Positions 1 to 5,213 of a DNA stretch of 5,714 nucleotides are shown here, piece after piece (within the stretch, counting starts at the first letter, position 1; each line of letters starts with the position of its first letter). Source of the DNA: Alkalibaculum bacchi (GTDB lineage Bacteria; Bacillota; Clostridia; Eubacteriales; Alkalibacteraceae); assembly GCF_937875145.1 (NCBI RefSeq), contig NZ_CALNCS010000252.1, positions 1 through 5,714 of the forward strand, written 5' to 3'. Below the pieces are notes generated by a model. The model did no database searches, was not told the DNA's origin, and was given only the letters and a program-made list of their open reading frames with translations. The translations under genes and the position numbers were made by a program.

Positions 1-109
1 AAGCCCTCTTTTGAGTTCTAAGTTCTACGTTGTATGTTCTAAGTTTTTGGTCACCGAAGGTGACTATTACGCTTTTACATAGAACTTACAACTTAGAACT
101 ACCTAATTT
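1..109. repeat. Tandem palindromic repeat, unit 1
   Basis: First of two 109-bp tandem units. It opens with aagccctctttt (1-12), followed by an imperfect palindrome at 14-100. The outer 11 bp are perfect inverted repeats (agttctaagtt at 14-24, aacttagaact at 90-100), and the centre is a 6-bp perfect stem, gtcacc-gaa-ggtgac (50-64). Between them the arms pair only partly. The arms contain degenerate iterations of gttcta/gttgta every 6-8 bp. The architecture resembles a small non-autonomous palindromic element (MITE- or REP-like); no ORF or transposase is present. The unit begins exactly at the window edge, so the array may continue to the left. Confidence 0.9.
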
Positions 110-218
110 AAGCCCTCTTTTGAGTTCTAAGTTCTACGTTGTATGTTCTAAGTTTTTGGTCACCTAAGGTGACTATTACGCTTTTACATAGAACTTACAA
201 CTTAGAACTACTGAATTC
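110..218. repeat. Tandem palindromic repeat, unit 2
   Basis: Second 109-bp unit, differing from unit 1 at four positions (165, 212, 213 and 218; 105/109 identical). The core loop is taa instead of gaa. The last bases run into the uvrB stop codon (217-219), and the next 12 bp (219-230, aagccttcttta), which are uvrB coding sequence, match the first 12 bp of each unit at 10 of 12 positions. The repeat period therefore extends into the uvrB 3' end. High identity suggests recent duplication or ongoing homogenisation. Confidence 0.9.
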
Positions 219-242
219 AAGCCTTCTTTAAGGCTTGAATTC
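213..242 (-). other. Perfect 13-bp stem-loop over the uvrB stop codon
   Basis: Bases 213-225 (gaattcaagcctt) and 230-242 (aaggcttgaattc) are perfect reverse complements around a 4-nt loop. In the uvrB mRNA the hairpin includes the last codons, the TGA and four bases beyond. No U-tract follows on the minus strand, so it is not a typical intrinsic terminator. It could protect the mRNA 3' end or act in translation termination; that is inference. Confidence 0.75.
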
Positions 243-2169
243 GGTCTCTCAACTCGGCTGCTCTTTCAAATTCTAGTTCTTCTGCTGCTGCCATCATTTC
301 TTGTTCTAGTTTTATTATCGCTTCTTCTATACTTTCGCCTACCACAGTATATTTTTCTTCGTCTTCGGCGACTTTTGTTACTTCTATGGCGTCGTGGATT
401 TTCTTTTTGACCGATTGAGGTTTTATATTGTGCTTTTTATTGTATTCCTCTTGAATCGTCCTTCTTCTGTTGGTTTCTGTAATAGCTCTTTCCATAGAGC
501 CGGTCATATTATCTGCGTACATGATTACTTTGGCGTCTACATTTCGTGCAGCTCGTCCAATGGTTTGAACGAGAGAAGTTTCTGATCGCAAAAATCCTTC
601 CTTATCTGCATCTAATATGGCCACTAAACCCACCTCTGGAATATCAAGGCCCTCTCTAAGCAAATTAATGCCTATTAATACATCGTATATGCCAAGTCGT
701 AAATCTCGTATGATCTTTGTTCGCTCTAAAGTAATGATATCAGAGTGTAGATATTGAACCTTTATATCAATTTCTTTTAAATAATCTGTTAAATCTTCTG
801 ACATTTTTTTGGTCAAAGTAGTAACTAATACTCTTTGTTTTTTTTCAATCCTCTTATGGATTTGACCGACTAAGTGGTCAATTTGACCTTGTATTGGCAC
901 GACTTCAATTTCTGGGTCAATTAATCCAGTTGGTCGAATGATTTGTTCTACTACCTTTAGTGATTTTTCCTTTTCATAAGGACCTGGAGTTGCAGAAGCA
1001 AATATAGCAGTGCTGATTTTACCCTCAAACTCTTCGAAATTTAATGGTCTATTATCTAATGCAGATGGCAACCTGAATCCATACTCTACTAGATTGGTTT
1101 TTCGAGAACGGTCTCCTGCATACATACCCCGAACCTGAGGAATCGTAACATGTGACTCATCTATTATGAGGAGAAAGTCCTTAGGAAAATAATCAATTAA
1201 AGTGAAAGGCGGGCTTCCAGGTTCTAATCCACTGACATGTCTAGAATAATTTTCTATCCCATTGCAGTAGCCCATTTCTCGAAGCATTTCAATATCGTAA
1301 TTAGTCCTCTGTTCAATTCTCTGAGCCTCAAGCAATTTATCTGCTTTTTTTAATTTCTTTATCTGCTCTTCTAGCTCTTCTTCAATTTCCTTTATAGCAA
1401 TTTCTAGCTTTTCAGGAGTTGTAGCGTAGTGAGATGCTGGAAATATGGAAATATGAGTTCGATAACCTGTCACCTCACCTGTGAGCACATCAATTTCAGA
1501 AATCCGATCTACTTCGTCCCCGAAAAATTCTATTCGAACAGCTTGATCTGTAGATGCAGCTGGAAAAATCTCTAACACATCGCCTCGAACTCGAAATGTT
1601 CCTCGAGAGAAATCAATATCATTTCGCTTGTACTGTATATCAATAAGCTTGCGAATGACATCATCTCGATCTTTTTCCATTCCGGGACGGAGGGATAAAA
1701 CTAAATTTTCATAATCAATTGGACTACCCAGTCCATAAATACAAGATACAGAGGATACGACGATGACATCTTTTCGCTCAAAGAGAGCTGCTGTTGCCGA
1801 ATGGCGAAGTTTGTCGATCTCATCGTTAACAGATGCGTCTTTTTCAATATATAAATCGGAGCCAGGCACGTACGCCTCAGGCTGATAATAATCGTAATAA
1901 CTGACGAAGTACTCAACAGCATTTTCTCCGAAAAACTCTGTAAATTCATTATATAATTGGGCAGCTAATGTTTTATTATGAGCTAATATTAAAGTAGGCT
2001 TGTTCACATTTTCAATAATTTTTGCCATTGTATAGGTCTTTCCAGAACCTGTAACTCCTAGTAAAGTTTGCGCTTTCAGTCCATCCCTTATCCCTTTACT
2101 CAACTCCGCAATAGCCTTCACCTGATCTCCTTGAGGAGTAAAGTCAGAAGTAACTTTGAAATTTGGCAT
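217..2169 (-). CDS. uvrB: UvrABC excinuclease subunit B (UvrB)
   Basis: UvrB is the central damage-verification subunit of nucleotide excision repair. UvrA loads it at lesions, it inserts a beta-hairpin between the strands, and it recruits UvrC for incision. The 650-aa protein is complete and of usual length. Visible motifs are Walker A GVTGSGKT (38-45), the tyrosine-rich beta-hairpin region YYDYYQPEAY (91-100), the DEAD-like motif II DESH (337-340), motif III SATP (392-395), motif V REGLDIPEV (505-513), motif VI QTIGRAARN (535-543), and a C-terminal UVR/coiled-coil domain (about 615-650) for the UvrC contact. The ATG is supported by AGGGGG 7 nt upstream. It has its own promoter with a LexA-type box, so it is very probably SOS-induced. 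The gene ends in a perfect hairpin next to the tandem repeats. No terminator is visible after it, so read-through into a gene beyond the left edge is possible; uvrA is commonly there in clostridia, but it is not seen here. Confidence 0.98.
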   Translation of the reverse strand: MPNFKVTSDFTPQGDQVKAIAELSKGIRDGLKAQTLLGVTGSGKTYTMAKIIENVNKPTLILAHNKTLAAQLYNEFTEFFGENAVEYFVSYYDYYQPEAYVPGSDLYIEKDASVNDEIDKLRHSATAALFERKDVIVVSSVSCIYGLGSPIDYENLVLSLRPGMEKDRDDVIRKLIDIQYKRNDIDFSRGTFRVRGDVLEIFPAASTDQAVRIEFFGDEVDRISEIDVLTGEVTGYRTHISIFPASHYATTPEKLEIAIKEIEEELEEQIKKLKKADKLLEAQRIEQRTNYDIEMLREMGYCNGIENYSRHVSGLEPGSPPFTLIDYFPKDFLLIIDESHVTIPQVRGMYAGDRSRKTNLVEYGFRLPSALDNRPLNFEEFEGKISTAIFASATPGPYEKEKSLKVVEQIIRPTGLIDPEIEVVPIQGQIDHLVGQIHKRIEKKQRVLVTTLTKKMSEDLTDYLKEIDIKVQYLHSDIITLERTKIIRDLRLGIYDVLIGINLLREGLDIPEVGLVAILDADKEGFLRSETSLVQTIGRAARNVDAKVIMYADNMTGSMERAITETNRRRTIQEEYNKKHNIKPQSVKKKIHDAIEVTKVAEDEEKYTVVGESIEEAIIKLEQEMMAAAEELEFERAAELRDRIQALKKA

Positions 2170-2176
2170 ATTGTAA

Positions 2177-2182
2177 CCCCCT
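2177..2182 (-). promoter_or_regulatory. Ribosome binding site of uvrB
   Basis: AGGGGG on the minus strand, 7 nt before the ATG at 2167-2169, fixes the start MPNFKVTSDF, which matches the usual UvrB N-terminus. Confidence 0.8.
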
Positions 2183-2187
2183 TACAT

Positions 2188-2211
2188 TAGTTCTAAGTGT
2201 TAAGTATTCAT
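2188..2211. repeat. Decayed fragment of the palindromic repeat in the uvrB leader
   Basis: tagttctaag (2188-2197) followed by tgttaagtattca matches the reverse complement of the right arm of the tandem units (tagttctaag-ttgtaagttctat) with a few differences. It lies in the untranslated leader of uvrB, just upstream of the ribosome binding site. It is short and could be chance in AT-rich DNA, but the exact 10-mer terminus supports homology. Confidence 0.5.
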
Positions 2212-2264
2212 ATCACTGATTGTTTTAATCTTTTTATATACAATGTATAACCCACATTTTTTAT

Positions 2265-2278
2265 CGCACATATGTTCG
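2265..2278 (-). promoter_or_regulatory. LexA (DinR) SOS box of uvrB
   Basis: On the minus strand the sequence is CGAACATATGTGCG. It matches the Gram-positive LexA consensus CGAACRNRYGTTYG at 13 of 14 positions (G instead of T at position 12). It starts 5 bp downstream of the -10 hexamer and covers the predicted transcription start (about 2276), so a bound repressor would block initiation. uvrB is a classical SOS gene, which supports the call. Confidence 0.9.
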
Positions 2279-2283
2279 AGTTT

Positions 2284-2312
2284 ATTATACAACACTCAAA
2301 AATTCACGTCAA
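2284..2312 (-). promoter_or_regulatory. Sigma-A-type promoter of uvrB
   Basis: The -35 TTGACG (2307-2312) and a perfect -10 TATAAT (2284-2289) are separated by exactly 17 bp on the minus strand. The predicted start near 2276 gives a leader of about 107 nt. The promoter lies between the upstream terminator and the LexA box, so uvrB is an independent transcription unit. Confidence 0.9.
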
Positions 2313-2332
2313 CATGGCATGAATTAGAAACC

Positions 2333-2370
2333 TGTATAAGAAAAGCGTCGTTAGACGCTTTTCTTATACA
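2333..2370 (-). terminator. Intrinsic terminator after the ctp gene, probably bidirectional
   Basis: A 17-bp perfect inverted repeat (2333-2349 and 2354-2370) with a 4-nt loop. On the minus strand the GC core GCGTC/GACGC is followed by TTTTCTT, which lies in the 3' arm itself. It starts 80 nt after the ctp stop codon and ends about 20 bp before the uvrB -35 box, separating the two transcripts. The same layout holds on the plus strand. Confidence 0.85.
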
Positions 2371-2409
2371 ATCTCTTATATTTTATAACTACATTACTTT
2401 GCATCCATC

Positions 2410-2453
2410 GTCACCAAAGGTGACTTAAACCTTTTTCATAGATCTTAGAACTA
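2410..2453. repeat. Half-copy of the palindromic repeat at the ctp stop codon
   Basis: The core gtcacc-aaa-ggtgac (2410-2424) is followed by a right arm ending in catagatcttagaacta (2437-2453). Compared with the tandem units at the left edge, about 7-8 bp of the right arm are deleted and the left arm is missing. The terminal cta (2451-2453), read on the minus strand, is the TAG stop codon of the ctp gene. Confidence 0.8.
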
Positions 2454-3665
2454 TTTCATTTTTTCCTTCATAACCTCAATCGCCTTATTCAACTGAACAT
2501 CATCTTTTAAATCAAAATCTGCTTCATAACGAGCTTTCTGAGACATTTCTACTGGTACATCTGGCTCGATTCCTTTACCATGGATGTTTCTTCCATTAGG
2601 TGTAAAGTATTCTGATACAGTGATCTTATAACCTGTGCCATCGTTTAAATCGCTCATTCTTTGTACAATCCCTTTGCCAAAAGAAGTAGCTCCTACTATT
2701 GTAGCTGCTCCTGTATCTTGTAATGCTCCTGCAAATATTTCAGATGCGCTAGCAGAACCTTCATTGATCAATACCACCATTGGTAAGTCAATTTTGCTCT
2801 TTTCTTCAGAGCTCATCGTCTCTTTTTTACCCGCTTTATCCTCCGTATAAACAATTACGGATTCTCCTATTAGCTGGTCTACAATCTGTACTACCGTGTC
2901 CATCATTCCACCAGGATTATCTCTTACATCTAAAATAAGACCTTTAATATCTGCAGACTGCAATTTGTCTAAATGCTCTTTAAATTCCTTTGCAGTATTC
3001 GTTTCAAATTGGGTAATCGTGATATAGCCAATATTGTCTTCTAAAAGCATGCTATCTACGCTATTTAGTACAATTTCTTCTCGGGTGATTTCTTTCTCAA
3101 TGAGCTCAACAGAACCTTCTCTCTCAATTTCTAATACTACAGAGCTTCCTGCATCTCCTTTTATTTTAGAGACTACCTGTTCTAAATTTAGGCCCGTAAC
3201 ATCGTCTCCATTTACTTTTAAAATAAGATCTCCAGAAAGTAAACCAGCTTTCTTCCCAGGAGAACCCTCTATCGCTGAAACAACAGTTACTTTATTATCT
3301 TCATTTAATCCTACTACTACACCAATCCCAACATAACTACCTTGCACTTGTTCCATATAAGCTTGGAACTGATCTGCATCATAATAAGCCGTATAGGGAT
3401 CACCAACAGCTTCAAACATCCCTTTTATAGCGCCATCTAGTAAACTCTGGTCCTCAACATCCTTATAGTAACTTGCTTGAATTTCATCTTTTAAATATAA
3501 TAGCTTATTTATGTACTCTGTTGTAGCAGCATCTTCTGTTTTTACAATGATTTTATCGCCTAATGCAATGGACATGCCATTTGCAACGATAAAGGTTGTA
3601 GCATTCGTCACCAATAAAAGCAAAATCACTACAATTACAACCACATACCATTTTTTATTTTTCAT
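2451..3665 (-). CDS. ctpA: S41 family carboxy-terminal processing protease (CtpA/CtpB-like)
   Basis: A membrane-anchored, extracytoplasmic serine protease of 404 aa that cleaves or degrades exported proteins from the C-terminal side. An uncleaved N-terminal anchor (about 6-29, rich in V, I and L) precedes a short N-terminal helical region, a PDZ domain (about 108-185) that in this family binds substrate C-termini and gates activity, and the S41 core (about 210-375). The catalytic dyad and helper residue are intact by family spacing: Ser306 in GSASASEI, Lys331 and Gln335 in FGKGIVQ (25 and 4 residues apart, as in known Ctp proteases). The start has AGGAGG only 4 nt upstream (3670-3675), rather close, but the anchor begins immediately so I keep it. 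The gene lies between two terminators, so it is probably monocistronic. Its stop codon lies in a repeat element. The ctpA or ctpB symbol cannot be decided from sequence; sporulation roles are known for some homologues but are not shown here. Confidence 0.95.
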   Translation of the reverse strand: MKNKKWYVVVIVVILLLLVTNATTFIVANGMSIALGDKIIVKTEDAATTEYINKLLYLKDEIQASYYKDVEDQSLLDGAIKGMFEAVGDPYTAYYDADQFQAYMEQVQGSYVGIGVVVGLNEDNKVTVVSAIEGSPGKKAGLLSGDLILKVNGDDVTGLNLEQVVSKIKGDAGSSVVLEIEREGSVELIEKEITREEIVLNSVDSMLLEDNIGYITITQFETNTAKEFKEHLDKLQSADIKGLILDVRDNPGGMMDTVVQIVDQLIGESVIVYTEDKAGKKETMSSEEKSKIDLPMVVLINEGSASASEIFAGALQDTGAATIVGATSFGKGIVQRMSDLNDGTGYKITVSEYFTPNGRNIHGKGIEPDVPVEMSQKARYEADFDLKDDVQLNKAIEVMKEKMK

Positions 3666-3753
3666 AAAGCCTCCTCTTATATATTAAAGAATATTTTATC
3701 TATAAATGAATTATATGCGTAATCATCAAGCTTTAATCACTTAACTCTTAAGA

Positions 3754-3782
3754 ATGTTACCACTTTATAAACCCTTTATCAA
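3754..3782 (-). promoter_or_regulatory. Probable promoter of the ctp gene
   Basis: The minus strand carries -35 TTGATA (3777-3782) and -10 TAACAT (3754-3759) with 17-bp spacing. The -35 is good and the -10 matches at 4 of 6 positions. A promoter is expected here because the upstream M23 gene ends in a strong terminator. A perfect TATAAT nearer the gene (3710-3715) lacks a recognisable -35 and is the alternative. Confidence 0.5.
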
Positions 3783-3789
3783 GATAAAA

Positions 3790-3861
3790 TGGAGTGAAGT
3801 AGCATCCCTCCTTTAATAAGTATATAAAACAATACTTAAATTACTATTAAAGGTGGAGTGA
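3790..3861. repeat. Imperfect palindrome flanked by an 8-bp direct repeat
   Basis: tggagtga occurs at 3790-3797 and again at 3854-3861. Between the two copies, cctttaat (3810-3817) pairs with attaaagg (3846-3853), and taagtat (3817-3823) pairs with atactta (3832-3838), giving an interrupted stem. It lies upstream of the probable ctp promoter. It has the layout of a small insertion with target duplication, but could equally be an operator or a chance AT-rich palindrome. I do not recognise it as a riboswitch. Confidence 0.45.
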
Positions 3862-3865
3862 CCCC

Positions 3866-3892
3866 AGAAACTTACAACTCAAAACATAGAAC
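3866..3892. repeat. Decayed fragment of the palindromic repeat between M23 and ctp genes
   Basis: agaaacttacaact and the following catagaac resemble the right arm of the tandem units (catagaacttacaacttag), with an inserted base and rearranged order. No core hairpin is clear, although ggtggagtgacc just to the left (3852-3863) may be a remnant of ggtgac. Support is weaker than for the other copies. Confidence 0.4.
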
Positions 3893-3914
3893 CGACCGTA
3901 GCTATGCTTATTTT

Positions 3915-3960
3915 ACATATAAAAAAACTTCTAGGCTGAACCTAGAAGTTTTTTATATGT
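3915..3960 (-). terminator. Intrinsic terminator of the ftsX-M23 transcript
   Basis: A long inverted repeat begins directly after the M23 stop codon. Its core is cttctagg (3928-3935) and cctagaag (3941-3948) around a 5-nt loop (ctgaa), flanked by seven A on one side and six T on the other. On the minus strand the stem is followed by a run of seven T, so it works for the leftward transcript; by symmetry it may also work rightward. Confidence 0.92.
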
Positions 3961-3961
3961 A

Positions 3962-5179
3962 TTATCTTACGTAATTTAATGGATTCGTATGTGAGCCGTT
4001 TACCCTTATTTCGAAATGAAGGTGTATACCAGTAGATCTACCTGTTGTACCAACTTCGCCTATTGCTTGTCCTGCTGAAACCCTAGCTCCAGCGCCAACG
4101 TAACGCTGTGCTAAATGAGCGTAAAGGGCACTAATATTGTTGCCATTTTTATCTGTTCCCATGTCTACAATAACATAATTACCGTAACTACCACTATGTA
4201 CAGATTTAATTACTACTCCATCTCCTACAGCTACTGCATTCACACCAGTACGTCTTCCCGTTGGGATATCGATCCCTGTATGAAAACTTCTTGTCCCTAA
4301 AACAGGATGAATGCGAGATCCATATGATGAAGATATTGAAGAGTTTCCAGGTACTGGCCATCTATATGCACCATTGGTTGTAGGTTGGCTCGACGGCTGT
4401 GCGGATTCTCCACCAGTATTGTTTTGAGCTTGTTGTGCCGCTCGCCTTGCTGCCTCTTCTGCAGCTCGCTGTGCAAGTATAGCTTTAATTTCAGCCTCAA
4501 TAGAATTCGACTCTGCTTCTAATTCTCTTAGTTCAGATTCTAGCTTATTTGCATTGGCCTGTAACTCACTCATATAGTTGTTTCTTTCCGCTTTGATTGT
4601 GTTTAAGCTGCCTCTTTGATCTTCAGCTTTCTTTTTCATACCTAAAAGATTGTTTTTCTTTACTTCGATTTCTTCTTTTTTCTTTGCAATTTCACTTTCT
4701 ATAGCTTCTAATTTTGCAAACAAATCTTGATCATATTCTGCAATCGTCTTGATCATATCTACTTTTGAAATCAAGTCACTAAAGCTTTGAGCGCTAAAGA
4801 GAATTTCTAATGGACTTGTGTCACTGTACATGTACATAACCCTTAATCTCTCGTCTAAAGTCTCTTTTTGCTCTTCTTTTTCTGCGATCGCTTTTTCTAG
4901 CTCAACGACTATTGCTTCTAACTCTTTTTGAGTTTTGTTAATATTACTTTCAATATCTGCAATTTCGTTTTCGGCCTTTTTAATTTGACTGTCTAATTTG
5001 TCGATTTCAGCCTTCAATTCTTCCATAGAGGCATTATTCGCATCAAGTTTTTCTTTTACTTCATCTTGAGATTCTTCATTTTTTTCCAGGTTACCCTTCA
5101 GATCTGATGTAGATGCGTATACCGGCAAGCTAAAGAGCATAAGACCTGCTAACAATAAACTGAGTACCTTCTTTTTCAC
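3962..5179 (-). CDS. Secreted coiled-coil M23 (LytM) peptidase, EnvC/PcsB-like partner of FtsEX
   Basis: A 405-aa exported murein hydrolase or hydrolase activator that probably acts in septal peptidoglycan splitting under FtsEX control. A signal peptide (1-22, likely cleavage after VYA) precedes two long coiled-coil segments (about 25-112 and 150-250). The hinge between them (RLRVMYMYSDTSPLEILFSA, 111-130) is typical of the EnvC/PcsB family. An Ala/Arg-rich end and a Ser/Gln/Thr linker (about 251-271) lead to a LytM domain (about 273-405). All M23 residues are present: zinc ligands His300 and Asp304 (HTGID) and His388, and catalytic His355 (YAHL) and His386 (HLH). The domain thus looks catalytically competent, unlike E. 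coli EnvC, whose LytM site is degenerate. The start codon is GTG (5177-5179), supported by AGGAGG 7 nt upstream and the signal peptide. It lies 34 bp after ftsX and is probably cotranscribed. The catalytic activity and FtsX interaction are inferred. Confidence 0.93.
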   Translation of the reverse strand: MKKKVLSLLLAGLMLFSLPVYASTSDLKGNLEKNEESQDEVKEKLDANNASMEELKAEIDKLDSQIKKAENEIADIESNINKTQKELEAIVVELEKAIAEKEEQKETLDERLRVMYMYSDTSPLEILFSAQSFSDLISKVDMIKTIAEYDQDLFAKLEAIESEIAKKKEEIEVKKNNLLGMKKKAEDQRGSLNTIKAERNNYMSELQANANKLESELRELEAESNSIEAEIKAILAQRAAEEAARRAAQQAQNNTGGESAQPSSQPTTNGAYRWPVPGNSSISSSYGSRIHPVLGTRSFHTGIDIPTGRRTGVNAVAVGDGVVIKSVHSGSYGNYVIVDMGTDKNGNNISALYAHLAQRYVGAGARVSAGQAIGEVGTTGRSTGIHLHFEIRVNGSHTNPLNYVR

Positions 5180-5186
5180 AATATAG

Positions 5187-5192
5187 CCTCCT
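5187..5192 (-). promoter_or_regulatory. Ribosome binding site deciding the GTG start of the M23 gene
   Basis: A perfect AGGAGG on the minus strand lies 7 nt before GTG at 5177-5179. It sits in the 34-bp gap after the ftsX stop codon. The resulting protein begins MKKKVLSLLL, a normal signal-peptide start, so GTG rather than a downstream ATG is the start. Confidence 0.88.
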
Positions 5193-5213
5193 AATTCATT
5201 TGTGTTTATTTTT

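Noticed and set aside
1..218. CRISPR array
   Set aside because: There are two almost identical 109-bp units with no unique spacers, so it is a tandem repeat.
394..585. 63-codon plus-strand ORF
   Set aside because: It lies antisense within uvrB, with no ribosome binding site or recognisable protein.
1701..1949. 82-codon minus-strand ORF in another frame of uvrB
   Set aside because: It overlaps the well-conserved UvrB beta-hairpin region and is a shadow frame.
2243..2428. 61-codon plus-strand ORF in the ctp-uvrB gap
   Set aside because: It crosses the uvrB promoter, LexA box, terminator and repeat copy, and has no ribosome binding site; the regulatory reading explains the sequence better.
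2635..3336. Two plus-strand ORFs (2635-2850 and 3034-3336)
   Set aside because: Both are antisense to conserved S41 and PDZ coding sequence and have low-complexity Ser/Thr/Pro-rich translations typical of shadow frames.
3710..3715. Perfect TATAAT as the ctp -10 box
   Set aside because: The hexamer 17 bp upstream is GATTAA, a poor -35. The TTGATA/TAACAT pair is preferred, but this one cannot be excluded.
3786..3865. T-box or other riboswitch ahead of ctp
   Set aside because: GGAGGG- and GGTGG-like words are present, but the T-box signature and a terminator/antiterminator pair are absent, and the segment lies upstream of the probable promoter.
4115..4500. Two short ORFs (plus 4115-4300, minus 4297-4500) inside the M23 gene
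   Set aside because: They overlap the LytM domain and linker in other frames, with no independent support.
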